This document shows, piece after piece, positions 47,136-56,266 of a stretch of 64,000 nucleotides of DNA (its first letter is position 1; each line of letters starts with the position of its first letter). Source of the DNA: JAXDMK01 sp963765955 (lineage in GTDB: Bacteria; Actinomycetota; Acidimicrobiia; Acidimicrobiales; AC-14); assembly GCA_963765955.1 (NCBI GenBank), contig CAVXYA010000011.1, positions 186,001 through 250,000 on the forward strand, written 5' to 3'. The notes beneath the pieces were generated by a model. It searched no databases. It saw only the letters and a list, made by a program, of their open reading frames with translations, and was not told where the DNA came from. The translations under genes and the position numbers were made by a program.

Positions 47136-48323
47136 TTACCTCCGCCGACGCCGGGCCACCGCCCGGACCGCTGCCGGAGCGGCCGCCACCACGGCTGCGG
47201 CCAGGCTGACGGCGCCGCTCACGGCGAGTCCCCAGCGGGCGCCCCACTGGCCCGACAGCCAACCGAGCAAGGGACCCCCCAGAGGGTTGCTGCCCAGGAA
47301 CACCAGGCCGTAGACGGCCATGACCCGGCCCCGCATGGCCGGGTCGGTGGCGAGCTGGAGGGTGGTGTTAGCCGTGGCCAGGAAGAGCATGATGGCCACG
47401 CCGACCATGACCAGGACGGCTCCGGTGAGCAGCGGCGACGGGGCCACCGCGGCCAGCATGGTGAGGGCGCCGAACGCCGCCCCCGCCCCGATCAGCATGC
47501 GGCGGGTGGGCCCCACCCGGTGAGCAGCGGTGAGGGCCCCCAGCAGTGAGCCCAGCGACATCAGCGCCGTGAGCCAGCCGTACAGCGGGGCGCCGCCGTC
47601 GAAGGTGTAGCGGGCCAGCAGGGGCAGCACGACGGTGAAGTTCAAGCCGAACGTCCCGACGACGGCCACCAGCAGGAGGGTGGAGCGCAGCTGCGGCGTC
47701 GACCACACGTAGCGCAGTCCGGCCCGGATGGCGCCCGCCGCCCGTTCCGCCCGAGCCTGGGGGAACAGCTCGGCCGGCCGCATGGCGGCGAGGGCCACCA
47801 GCACCGCGGCGAAGGAGAACGCGTTGAGAAGGAACGTCCACGCGGTGCCGACGGTGGCGATGAGCACTCCGGCCACCGCCGGCCCCACCACCCGGCCGGT
47901 GTTGAACATGGCGCTGTTCAGCCCGATGGCGTTTGGAAGCTCGTCGGGGCCGACCATCTCGATCACGAACGACTGGCGGGTGGGCATGTCGACCAGAAAG
48001 ACCAGCCCCAGCAGGAAGGCGAGGACATAGACCATCCACAGGGCCACCGCGCCGGTCGCCACCAGCACGAACATCACCACGGCCAGGACCATGGGCACCA
48101 CCTGGGTGACGAACAGGATGCGCCGCTTGTCGAAGCGGTCGGCCACCAGACCGCCCCACATGCCGAACAGGAGCATGGGCAGGAACTGCAGGGCGACGGT
48201 GACACCGACGGCCACACCGCTGCCGGTGAGGCTGAGCACCAGCCAGTTCTGGGCCACCGTCTGCATCCACGTCCCCGACATCGACACCATCTGGCCGAAC
48301 CAGAAGAGCCGGAAGTTGCGCAC
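47136..48323 (-). CDS. MFS transporter (MFS_3 / EntS-like)
   Basis: 395 residues from GTG 48323; the frame is open upstream (TTFRSLRVRNFRLFW), so the native start may be slightly earlier. Twelve membrane helices; typical features are FGQMVSMSGTWMQTVAQNWLV, GGLVADRFDKRRIL (loop 2-3 MFS motif) and DPAMRGRVMAVYGL. The family exports siderophores or drugs; the substrate cannot be told. The C-terminus is Arg-rich. Confidence 0.88.
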   Translation of the reverse strand: MRNFRLFWFGQMVSMSGTWMQTVAQNWLVLSLTGSGVAVGVTVALQFLPMLLFGMWGGLVADRFDKRRILFVTQVVPMVLAVVMFVLVATGAVALWMVYVLAFLLGLVFLVDMPTRQSFVIEMVGPDELPNAIGLNSAMFNTGRVVGPAVAGVLIATVGTAWTFLLNAFSFAAVLVALAAMRPAELFPQARAERAAGAIRAGLRYVWSTPQLRSTLLLVAVVGTFGLNFTVVLPLLARYTFDGGAPLYGWLTALMSLGSLLGALTAAHRVGPTRRMLIGAGAAFGALTMLAAVAPSPLLTGAVLVMVGVAIMLFLATANTTLQLATDPAMRGRVMAVYGLVFLGSNPLGGPLLGWLSGQWGARWGLAVSGAVSLAAAVVAAAPAAVRAVARRRRR

Positions 48324-48457
48324 CCGCAGCGACCGGAAGGTGGTCGTTGCCGCGGGCGCGCACGGGGAGAGGGAGAAGGCTCACGTTCCTGTATCAAACT
48401 AGGGGAGGGCGTCGGGCATTCCGCGTCCTCTTTCCGCCACACCATTTGGGGGGCGCC

Positions 48458-48745
48458 GTGAGCCAGCTGCCGGACGAGGAGATCACCGAGGGGCTGGCGT
48501 CGCTGCCCGGATGGGACCGCACCGGGGACGAGATCGCCAAGGAGTACCGCCTGGGCAACTTCCGGGACTCGGTGGCCTTCGTGGTCCGCCTGTCGTACGA
48601 GGCCGAGGCGGCGAACCACCACCCCGACCTCGACATCCGCTGGAACCGGGTGCGGGTGGTCCTGAGCACCCACAGCGAGGGCGGGATCACGCGGAAGGAC
48701 CTCGACCTGGCTGCCGCCGTCGAGGCGCTGGCCGCCAACCGGTAG
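48458..48745 (+). CDS. Pterin-4a-carbinolamine dehydratase
   Basis: 95 residues from GTG 48458 with a G-run 5' of it. The family signature is present as NHHPDLDIRWNRVRVVLSTH, including the HHP and the distal His; EIAKEYRLGNFRDSVAFV is the usual strand-helix start. It dehydrates 4a-hydroxy-tetrahydropterins; in bacteria its real role is often unclear. The flavin reductase follows after 11 nt. Confidence 0.9.
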   Translation: MSQLPDEEITEGLASLPGWDRTGDEIAKEYRLGNFRDSVAFVVRLSYEAEAANHHPDLDIRWNRVRVVLSTHSEGGITRKDLDLAAAVEALAANR

Positions 48746-48748
48746 CGT
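48743..48748 (+). promoter_or_regulatory. Candidate -10 box of the flavin reductase gene
   Basis: TAGCGT overlaps the PCD stop codon (TAG) and ends 8 nt before GTG 48757, fitting a leaderless transcript. Confidence 0.3.
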
Positions 48749-48756
48749 TCCGCCCC

Positions 48757-49299
48757 GTGCCCCTCTCCACCGGAATCGTCGGTCCCGTCCCCGAAGGCCG
48801 TGACGCCGAGGACTACGACAAGCTGCGGCGACGGGTGCTGTGGGCCATGCCCTCGGGCCTCTATGTGCTCGGTACCCGGGCCGGTGACCGCCGCAACGGC
48901 ATGACCCTCAACTGGGCCACCCAGGTGAGCTTCGACCCCAAGCTGATCGGGGTGAGCGTGGAGAAGGAGGCGTTCAGCCACGAGCTGCTGCTGGAGGGCG
49001 GCGTGTTCGCCCTCAACCTGGTCGATCGGGAGGACCGGGCCATCGTCCGCAAGTTCACCAAGCCGGTCGAGGTCGACCTCGAGGCCCGCACCCTCAACGG
49101 ATTCGCCTTCCACGACGGGCTCTCGGGGGCGCCGGTGCTCGACCAGGCCCCGGCCTACGTCGACTGCATCGTCCGCCAGAAGGTGGAGGTGGGCGACCAC
49201 ACGCTGTTCCTGGGTGAGGTGGTCGACGCCGGTTTCCAGAAGCCCGAGGACACGGGTGTCCTGCGCATGGAGGACACCCGGATGAACTACGGAGGCTGA
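48757..49299 (+). CDS. Flavin reductase-like FMN-binding protein
   Basis: 180 residues from GTG 48757. It has the split-barrel flavin reductase pattern: LRRRVLWAMPSGLYVLGTR, NGMTLNWATQVSFDPKLIGVSV, SHELLLEGGVFALNLVDRED and VGDHTLFLGEVVDAG. It is probably an NAD(P)H:FMN/FAD reductase or a small flavoprotein oxidoreductase; the electron acceptor is unknown. Confidence 0.85.
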   Translation: MPLSTGIVGPVPEGRDAEDYDKLRRRVLWAMPSGLYVLGTRAGDRRNGMTLNWATQVSFDPKLIGVSVEKEAFSHELLLEGGVFALNLVDREDRAIVRKFTKPVEVDLEARTLNGFAFHDGLSGAPVLDQAPAYVDCIVRQKVEVGDHTLFLGEVVDAGFQKPEDTGVLRMEDTRMNYGG

Positions 49300-49387
49300 G
49301 TCGGGGGAGGTTGCGCCCCGCCGAGCAGGGACGCTCCGGCTGGCCACCTTCAACGTCCTCCACGGCCAGGCGCCGGACGACGGCGAG

Positions 49388-50143
49388 GTGTCCACCGAGC
49401 GCCTGGTCGCGGCGTGCGCGTCCCTCGACGCCGATGTCCTCGGGTTGCAGGAGGTCGACCGCGGCCAGGCCCGCTCGGGCATGGTCGACCAGACGGCGGC
49501 GATCGCCAAGGCGATGGGCGCGGTGGCGTGGCGCTTCGTGCCCGCCCTGGTGGGGGAGCCGGGGGCGGTGTGGCGCCCGGCCACCGACGACGACCTGCTG
49601 GAGGGCGAGGCCGGCTACGGGGTGGCCCTGGTGTCCCGCCTGCCGGTGCGCCGCTGGCACGTCGTGCGCCTGGCGCCGGCCAAGCTCCGCTCGCCGGTGT
49701 ACATCCCAGGTGGAGGCCTGATCCTGCTCGATGACGAGCCCCGGGTGGGACTGGCGGCCGAGATCGAGCTGCCCGGGCCCGGGCCCCGGTCCGGGTCCGG
49801 GCCCGACGGGGCGACGCTGCTGGTGGCGACCACCCACCTGTCGTTCGTGCCCGGCTGGAACCTGGCCCAGCTCCGCCGCCTCACCCGGGCCCTGGCCGCC
49901 CTGGCCGACGACTGCGTCCTGCTCGGCGACCTCAACGTGCCCAACCCCTTCGCCCGGGCCCCGGGCGGGTGGCAGGCCCTGGTGCGGGCCAAGACCTTCC
50001 CCTCGCCCGTCCCGTCGATGCAGCTCGACCACGTCCTGGGCCGGGGCTCGCTGCCGCCGGTGGTGGGCAGCGGTTCCCACGTGCTGCCCCTCTCCGACCA
50101 CTTGGCCCTCACCGTCGACCTCGACCAGGACCTGCGAAGATGA
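49388..50143 (+). CDS. Endonuclease/exonuclease/phosphatase family hydrolase; N-terminus upstream
   Basis: 251 residues from the first normal start (GTG 49388). EEP motifs: ADVLGLQEVDRG (metal-binding Glu), LLVATTHLSF, LLGDLNVPNPF and PLSDHLALTVDL (catalytic His). The family's first strand is visible upstream in the same frame (TLRLATFNVLHGQ, 49,331-49,369), so the gene must start before 49,331, yet that stretch has no ATG, GTG or TTG back to a stop at 49,283. GGGGGAGG at 49303-49310 would suit a start near 49,316-49,320. The substrate is unknown. Confidence 0.8.
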   Translation: MSTERLVAACASLDADVLGLQEVDRGQARSGMVDQTAAIAKAMGAVAWRFVPALVGEPGAVWRPATDDDLLEGEAGYGVALVSRLPVRRWHVVRLAPAKLRSPVYIPGGGLILLDDEPRVGLAAEIELPGPGPRSGSGPDGATLLVATTHLSFVPGWNLAQLRRLTRALAALADDCVLLGDLNVPNPFARAPGGWQALVRAKTFPSPVPSMQLDHVLGRGSLPPVVGSGSHVLPLSDHLALTVDLDQDLRR

Positions 50144-50147
50144 AGGG

Positions 50148-50462
50148 ATGAACGCGGTCGAGGTCGACATCGAGCAACTGGAGAAGGCACGGACCGAGGG
50201 AATCCCCCTCGTCGATGTCCGGGAGCTCGACGAATACGTGGCCGGGCACGTCCCGGGAGCCATCCTCCTGCCCATGAGCGAGATCGCCGAGCGGGTCGAC
50301 GAGGTGCCGGCCGACGGGCAGGTGTACGTGATCTGCCACGTCGGCGGACGCAGCCTCAAGGTCGTCAACTGGCTCCGGACCCAGGGCATCGACGCCTACT
50401 CGGTCGACGGCGGCACCAAGGCCTGGACCGACAGCGGCCGGGAGATCGTCACCGGCCAATAG
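50148..50462 (+). CDS. Rhodanese-like sulfurtransferase
   Basis: 104 residues, single rhodanese domain. LVDVRELDEYVAGHVPGAILLPM is the CDC25-like entry, and ICHVGGRS holds the catalytic Cys with a six-residue loop. It moves sulfane sulfur or acts as a thiol redox sensor. The start is 4 nt after the EEP stop. Confidence 0.92.
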   Translation: MNAVEVDIEQLEKARTEGIPLVDVRELDEYVAGHVPGAILLPMSEIAERVDEVPADGQVYVICHVGGRSLKVVNWLRTQGIDAYSVDGGTKAWTDSGREIVTGQ

Positions 50463-50527
50463 CCCGACCGGCGGGGCCGGCCTCCTCGGCGAGGGCGGAA
50501 CCATCCGCGTGCCGCTGAGCCGGCCGT

Positions 50528-51781
50528 TCACCCCGCCCGCTCGTCGAAATGGACGGCGGCGAGATCGAGCCGCTCGCCGATGGGGTGCGACCACGCCCCG
50601 GGCGCGAACCCCAGGCGCCGGGCGGCCACCTCCACGGGTTGGTCCGGCGGCTCCGGGCGGTCCGTGCTCTCGAGCCGCCGGCCCCGTTCGTCGGTGAATA
50701 CGACGCCGTCGGGATCGTCGGCGTCTCCTCTGATCCCCAGACCACCCAGGTGATGAAGCCGATGATGTCGTTGGCACAGGGCCAGAAGATTGGCCGTGTC
50801 GGAGGTGCCGCCATCCTCCCAATGCACGATGTGGTGGACGTGCAGCCACCGGCTGTGGTCGCAGCCCGGTACCCGGCACCCCCGGTCCCGCTCCTCCACC
50901 ACCATCCGGGTGCGGTCGGGGACCGTGCGGAACGCCCTCCCCACGCTGACCGGCCGGCCCCCGGCCTCGATCACCGGCCGGATCCGGGCGTCGCAGCCGA
51001 CGAAGCGGCGCAGGCCCTCGCTCAGGCCGGGCCCGAGGTGGAGGTGCCCGCCGGTAGCTCGCTCGGCATCGGTGTCGACGTGGAGCAGCACCAGGTGCCG
51101 GTCGCGGTGGGCCCGGCGCTCCGCGGTCGGGGCCAGCGACCGATCGGCCACCGCCACCAGGGCGTCGGCCCAGCTCACTCCGGACGGAGACGGGTGAGAA
51201 CCCGGCTCGTGGTCGCCAGTGCGGAACAGATCATCCCGAGCCGAGGCGAGGGCCCGTTCCACCAGCGCTCCTTCGTCGGCCGGGAGCCTGGCCGACATCG
51301 TCCACGAGCCTTCCTCGTCGTGGCCGAAGCTGACCCAGCGGCGCTCCTCGGGAACCTCGGTTGCCGCAGACTTCGGCTCCTGGAAGACGTAGCTGCCCAG
51401 CGCCCGGCTGAGTTGGGCCACGGTGGCGGAGCGGGCCAGCTCGGCCGCCTGGGCGTCGATGCCGGCCGGCGCGTGGCGACAGATCACCGCCACCTGGTCC
51501 TCGCCCAGCTCGCCCGCTTCCATCGCCGCCTTGGTCTCGGGCAGCTCGCTCAGGCGCCGGGCCATGGCCACCAGCCGCCGGGCCCGGCCCGGTGACACGC
51601 CGCACTTCCAGGCCACCCACTGCGGGGCCGAGCGGATGCCCGCCCCCTCCCACGCCCCCGTCTCCAGCACACTGGCGATCAGTCTGACCAGCCGCCCGAC
51701 GGCGGCATTGATCACCCCGCACACCTGGGCGATCTCGTCCTCCACCTCGGCGGTAACGGTCTCAGCGGCCACGTTGTCCAT
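50528..51781 (-). CDS. 13E12-family (DUF222) HNH endonuclease, SOS-controlled
   Basis: 417 residues from ATG 51781. The first 280 residues are the helical DUF222 domain (PQWVAWKCGVSPGRARRLVAMARRL, GELGEDQVAVICRHAP). The C-terminus has an HNH nuclease: DRGCRVPGCDHSRWLHVHHI, HWEDGGTSDTANLLALCQRHH. A LexA-type palindrome fills the promoter spacer just upstream. If the -10 box TACAAT (51780-51785) is right, transcription would begin at GTG 51772, making that the real, leaderless start; TTG 51808 is less likely because it precedes the operator. These genes occur in many copies in actinobacteria and may be mobile; none of their borders is visible here. Confidence 0.88.
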   Translation of the reverse strand: MDNVAAETVTAEVEDEIAQVCGVINAAVGRLVRLIASVLETGAWEGAGIRSAPQWVAWKCGVSPGRARRLVAMARRLSELPETKAAMEAGELGEDQVAVICRHAPAGIDAQAAELARSATVAQLSRALGSYVFQEPKSAATEVPEERRWVSFGHDEEGSWTMSARLPADEGALVERALASARDDLFRTGDHEPGSHPSPSGVSWADALVAVADRSLAPTAERRAHRDRHLVLLHVDTDAERATGGHLHLGPGLSEGLRRFVGCDARIRPVIEAGGRPVSVGRAFRTVPDRTRMVVEERDRGCRVPGCDHSRWLHVHHIVHWEDGGTSDTANLLALCQRHHRLHHLGGLGIRGDADDPDGVVFTDERGRRLESTDRPEPPDQPVEVAARRLGFAPGAWSHPIGERLDLAAVHFDERAG

Positions 51782-51808
51782 TGTATCGAACACCAGTTCG
51801 ATTAGCAA
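51780..51808 (-). promoter_or_regulatory. Promoter with LexA (SOS) box for the HNH gene
   Basis: On the minus strand, TTGCTA (51803-51808) and TACAAT (51780-51785) are 17 bp apart. The spacer contains TCGAAC-ACCA-GTTCGA (plus-strand 51786-51801), a perfect match to the mycobacterial LexA consensus TCGAAC(N4)GTTCGA, with one more flanking pair. LexA bound there would block RNA polymerase. Confidence 0.8.
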
Positions 51809-51948
51809 GTCAATATGTCAAATGTGTTGCGGCATCAGGGGCCGCCTCGGCGGAAGTCGTGTTCTTGTGGAAGGGCGCTATTGAAGCTATTGATCCGGCG
51901 GGCCGAATTTGTCCGAGCGTGCCATCGGACGCACCATCCTTTCAGGCG

Positions 51949-53459
51949 CTACGTCGGGCGGAGGAGCAGGGCCGCGTCCGGGCCGAGGCAGCCGTCGAAG
52001 AGGCGGCCCTCGGCCGAGCCGTCGCTCGCCAGCTCCACTACCCAGTTGCCGTCGGCGTCGGTCCGCAAGGGTTCGCCCGTGAAGTTCGCCAGCACCATCC
52101 GCCGGTCGTCGCCCGCCTCGCGCACGAAGCCCAGCACCCCCTGGGGGGTCTCCACCAGCCGCTGACTGCCGTCCCGAAGAGCCGGGCTGGCCCCGCGCTC
52201 CTCGATCAGCCGTCGGTACAGGTGCAGCACCGACGACGAGTCAGCCCGGGCGCACGCCACGTTCCGCGTCGCCGCGTCGGGCGGCCAGGGCAGCCAGGGG
52301 TCTTCCGCCGGCCACCCGTGGGCGGGGGTCCCGTCCCATGGGAACGGCGCCCGGCACGCGTCCCGGCCCCCGGGGTCGAGGACCCGGTCGGCGGGAACGA
52401 CGGAGTCCTCCAACCCGAGTTCCTCGCCGTAGTAGAGGAACGGCGTCCCCCGCACGGTCAGCAACAGAACCGCCGCCGCCCGGGCCCGCGCCTCCGACCC
52501 GTAGCGGGTGCGGTGGCGGGGGTTGTCGAGGTTCGACAGGTTCCACGTGGGCCAGGCGTCGATGGCATCGAGCTCCTCGGCCGACCGCTGCAGCCGGCGC
52601 CGCCAGGCCGACGCATCCCACGGGGCGTAGAGCAGCGTGAAGTCGAACGCCAGGTGCAGCTGGTCGCCGCCGGGCCGAGGTAGCGAGCCACCTGGCGGGT
52701 GGAGAGCAGGTAGACCTCACCCACCAGCACCCGTTCGCCCCCGTACGCGTCCGCCACCCGCCGGATGCCACGCAGCACGTCGTGGGTGTCGACGCAATCG
52801 TTGACCGCGCAGTGGGGAAGGACGAGGCCGGGCGGGTCGTCGGGCAGGTCCGGGTCCTTGGTGAGGCCCTGGACGACGTCGATTCGAAACCCGTCGACTC
52901 CCCGGTCGAGCCAGAAGCGGAGGGTCTCGTGCAGGGCGTCGGCCACCTCCGGGTTGCGCCAGTCGAGGTCGGGCTGCCCCGGCAGGAAGAGGTGGAGGTA
53001 CCACTGGCCGGTGGTCTCGTCGAAGGTCCAGGCGTCGCCGCCGAAGGCCGCCTTCCAGTTGTTGGGCCGGTCCCGCCACACGTACCAGTCCCGCTTGGGG
53101 TTGTCGCGTGACGACCGCGACTCCACGAACCACGGGTGCCGGTCGGATGTGTGGTTGGGCACCCAGTCGATGAGCACCCTCATGCCCCGCTGATGGGCGT
53201 CGGCGAGGAGGCGGTCGAAGTCCTCGAGGGTGCCGTAGGTGGGGTCCACGTCGGTGTAGTCGCTGACGTCGTAGCCGAAGTCGGCCATCGGCGACGGATA
53301 GAAGGGGCAGAGCCACAGGGCGTCGACGCCCAGCCAGGCCAGGTAGTCGAGCCGCCGCCGGATCCCTTCGAGGTCGCCGACCCCGTCGCCGTCGGTGTCG
53401 AGGAACGACCGGGTGTAGATCAGGTAGAAGACGGCGGACTTCCACCACGGCGCGGCCAC
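51949..53459 (-). pseudogene. GH13 alpha-glucosidase, frameshifted
   Basis: The N-terminal part (GTG 53459) has WWKSAVFYLIYTRSFLDTDG, the VNHT-like region DWVPNHTSD, the nucleophile in GFRIDVVQG and the acid/base Glu in VLVGEVYLL. After YLG the frame turns into nonsense and stops at 52458. One frame over, the protein continues (GDQLHLAFDFTLLY... LLTVRGTPFLYYGEELGL...) to 51949. A missing base in the G run at 52672-52674 restores one protein of about 503 residues. The fourth conserved region reads SNLDNPRHRTRYG, where active enzymes have NHD, so a key His is Leu. Frameshift plus active-site change suggest decay, though a sequencing error could cause the first. Confidence 0.8.
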
Positions 53460-53581
53460 CGCCTCAGGCTACGCGGCCGCCCCCGATCGAGGACTCGCCA
53501 CCGCCGCCCTCCGCCAGGTCTGACCTGATCACGGCCCCCTCTAGCATGGGACGGGTCGCTCACGAAGGAGCACCGCCGCAC

Positions 53582-54067
53582 ATGGACAACACCCCCCTCG
53601 ACATCGTTCGCAACGCCGACGGCACCCTCGTCGTCCCCGTCCGACCGGTTCGCCAGCACAAGACGGACGACGGCGACGATGCTCCGCCCGCCGACGCCGA
53701 CGCCGACGCCGGCACCGACCCCGGCACCGACGAGGCGCTCGCCACCACCGTCCCCACCACCCGGGTCCTGCATCCGGGCGAGGGTGGGTACGACGAGGCC
53801 CTGGCCGAGTGGGACCTCCAACAGAACCCCGATCGAGCCCCGGTCGTGTCGACCGTCACCGGCCGCCAGGAGGCCATGACCCTCGTCCACGCGGTGGCCA
53901 CGTCTCCCGACCACGAGGTGGCGCCGGCGGTCGAGGCGCTCGACGACCCAGAGGCAAGCGGCGAGGCGCTGCGCCACGTCCTGGTGGGCGGCGTGCACTC
54001 GGTCGAGGACTTCGCGGCCGAGGTGGCCGAGTCGGAAGGTGGCGAGCCGCTCCCCCCCACCAGATGA
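53582..54067 (+). CDS. Hypothetical acidic protein
   Basis: 161 residues from ATG 53582 (GAAGGAG 11 nt upstream); TAGCAT at 53542-53547 is a plausible -10. The start MDNTPLDIVRNADGTLVVPVRP is followed by a disordered Asp/Ala run (about residues 30-58) and a helical part (YDEALAEWDLQQNPDRAP... VEDFAAEVAESEGGE). The first ATG at 53546 is an alternative. No known domain is recognised. Confidence 0.6.
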   Translation: MDNTPLDIVRNADGTLVVPVRPVRQHKTDDGDDAPPADADADAGTDPGTDEALATTVPTTRVLHPGEGGYDEALAEWDLQQNPDRAPVVSTVTGRQEAMTLVHAVATSPDHEVAPAVEALDDPEASGEALRHVLVGGVHSVEDFAAEVAESEGGEPLPPTR

Positions 54068-54127
54068 CGAAGATCATCGGCGAGGTGCTGGCCGACCTCG
54101 ACGGCTGAAGCGCCGACAGCCGGAGGT

Positions 54128-55712
54128 CTATGCGTTCGTCGCCTCGAACCGCACTCGCACGTCGAGCGCCGTCTCGAGCAGGGCCTTGCGCTCCTCGGCG
54201 GTGTAGAGCTCGAGGGACGGGTCGCCGTTCACTTGCAGGCGCACCGTCAGGTCCTTGCCCTCCAGGTGGCAGGTGACCTCGTCGACCACGTGGCCGTGGG
54301 TGCGGTCGAGGGCGATGGCCACACGCAGTATGCCGGCCAGCACCTGCACCACCCGCTGATCGTCCGGCGAAAGGGCGGTAAATGCCTCGTGCTTGGTCTT
54401 GGGCGCGCTCTTGCGGTGGTAGCGGGCGACCTGGGCTATGAGCTCCACCTCCCGCTCGGTGAAGCCCCGGAGGTGCTCGGCGTTGCGGATGACGTAGTAG
54501 CTGTGCAGGTGGTGGCGGTCGTGGGAGATGACGAGGCCCACGTTGGCCAGCAGGGTCGCCGCCTGCAGCAGCTCGCAGTGCTCCTCTCCCAGCCCGTGGA
54601 GCTCGGACGTGCCGTCGAACAGCTCCAGGGCCAGCTCCAGCGACCGCTCGGAATGGGACTGCTCGTCGGGAACGAGGTCGCTGAGATGGCGGACGCTGCG
54701 GGACCGGATGTCGGTGAGCCGGCCGTGGAGCGAGTCGGTCGTGCGCTGGAGGGTGTCGAGCAGCAGGCCCTCCCGCAGGGCGTAGTCCGACACGGTCATG
54801 GACTCGAATCCCAGGCTGGAGGACGCCTCCTCCAGCAGGATCGCCCCGGCCACGATGATGTCCGCCCGCCGGGGGTCGAGGCCTGGCGTCTTCAGCCGCT
54901 GCTTGACGGTGGGAGCGGCCACCAGCGCGGCCACCACCTTGCTCAGCTCCTTGCGGGTGAAGGTGACGTTGCCCACGGTGCGCCCCGGGTCCTCCCCCCG
55001 CCGGGCCAGCACCATCTCGGCGATGTTGAGGATGGTGCCCGAGCTGCCCAGGGCGACGTCGAACCCATGGCGCAGCACGTCCCGGGCCACCGGGGCCAGG
55101 TAGGCCCGGACGTGGGCCCGGCACTGCTTGACCTGGCCGTTGGTGATCGGCTCGTCGGCGAAGAACCGGCTGGTGAGGCGGATGGCGCCCAGCTTGAGGC
55201 TGCGGGCCTCGAGGATCTCGGTGCCCTTGCCGACGACGAACTCGGTGCTCCCGCCGCCGATGTCGACGAGCAGCACCTGATCCCCCTCGACCGGCACCGC
55301 CTGGAGCACGCCCAGATGGATCAGCCGGGCCTCCTCGACGCCCGTCACCACCTCCACGTCGATGGCGGCGTCGTCCCGGGCCCGGCGGACGAAGTCGTCG
55401 CGGTTCTCCGCCTCCCGGACGGCGCTGGTGGCCACCGCCCGGATCGATGCGCCCGAGATGTCGGCCACCTGCCGGAAGCGCTTGAGGGCGGCCACCCCGC
55501 GGTCGATGGCGTCCGGCTCCAGCCGCTTCATGTCGCCCGGCCCCGACCCGAGGCGCACCATCTCCTTCTCCCGGGCGATCGTCTCGAAGCCGCCGCCGGC
55601 CGTGGTCCGGGCGACCAGGAGGTGGATCGAGTTGGTGCCGATGTCGATGGCGGCGAAGGTGCTGCCGGGCTCAGACTGGCGGGCGGGAGATGGGGAGGTC
55701 GTCGTCGGGCAA
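54128..55712 (-). CDS. ppx: Exopolyphosphatase / pppGpp phosphohydrolase (Ppx/GppA)
   Basis: About 525 residues if the start is TTG 55712, which has AGGAGG 9 nt upstream. From that TTG the frame stops after 13 codons at 55671; one frame over, the conserved N-terminus (TFAAIDIGTNSIHLLVA) reads on into the body, which as an uninterrupted ORF with a normal start begins at ATG 55561. Removing one base between 55,712 and 55,673 joins them. Further motifs: ATSAVREAENRDDF, LLVDIGGGSTEFVVG, and GSSGTILNIAEM in the second ASKHA half, then an HD-like helical domain (ANVGLVISHDRHHLHSYYVI). It degrades polyphosphate or pppGpp and so touches stress signalling. Confidence 0.88.
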
Positions 55713-55745
55713 GTCTCCCACCTCCTATTACCGGGGCGGGACCGG

Positions 55746-55973
55746 CTACTCCTCGGGCTTGGGGCGGAGGTCGATCTGGAGGACGAGGATGCCGTCCTCG
55801 ATGGTGCCGGTGGCGTCGCCCACCATGGCGTAGTCCATGTAGTCGAGCTGCATGCGCTGGATGAAGCGCTTGCGGTCGTCGCCCTCCAGCGGGGGGATGC
55901 CGCGCTTGCGGACCGCCGCCGCCCGTTCCTTGAAACGGGTCACCATGGCGTCCACGTCGAAGTCGTCGGGCAT
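55746..55973 (-). CDS. Small conserved-looking protein
   Basis: 75 residues from ATG 55973; the frame is open to 55991 (TTG). It has VTRFKERAAAVRKRGIPPLEG and RKRFIQRMQLDYMDYAMVGD, then a strand pair (GTIEDGILVLQIDLRP). It lies upstream of ppx on the same strand with a 33-nt gap to the ppx start, so it may be cotranscribed. The function is unknown. Confidence 0.6.
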   Translation of the reverse strand: MPDDFDVDAMVTRFKERAAAVRKRGIPPLEGDDRKRFIQRMQLDYMDYAMVGDATGTIEDGILVLQIDLRPKPEE

Positions 55974-56062
55974 GCCCTGCAACCTAGCCAATGGGTGGGG
56001 CTAGCGAGCCGTCCAGCGGTAGAGTGGATCGGTCCCCGTTCGGCGAAAGTCGGGAGCAGCAA

Positions 56063-56254
56063 GTGAAGAAGGGACGCCACCGGCGCTTCGAGGAGGCGCG
56101 GGCGCTCAAGCGCACCGTCGAGGTCATCGTCGAGCCCTGCCCCGAGTGCGGCGCCCCGCCCGACGGAGAGCACGCCAGCTGGTGCTTGGCCACCGAGGAG
56201 GACCTCGATCCCGACGCCGAGGGCGACGCCGACGGCGAAGGCGACAGGCCCTAG
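56063..56254 (+). CDS. Small zinc-ribbon-like protein
   Basis: 63 residues from GTG 56063 (GGGAG 6-7 nt upstream); TAGAGT at 56020-56025 is a plausible -10. A basic start (VKKGRHRRFEEARALKR) leads to CPECGAPPDGEHASWC, which could hold half a zinc site, and an Asp/Glu-rich tail. A longer start at 55991 is less likely. The function is unknown. Confidence 0.55.
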   Translation: MKKGRHRRFEEARALKRTVEVIVEPCPECGAPPDGEHASWCLATEEDLDPDAEGDADGEGDRP

Positions 56255-56266
56255 CGAGACCGGCGG

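Noticed and set aside
50549..51595. Plus-strand frame opposite the HNH gene
   Set aside because: The minus strand encodes a clear DUF222-HNH protein; the plus frame has no motif or start signal.
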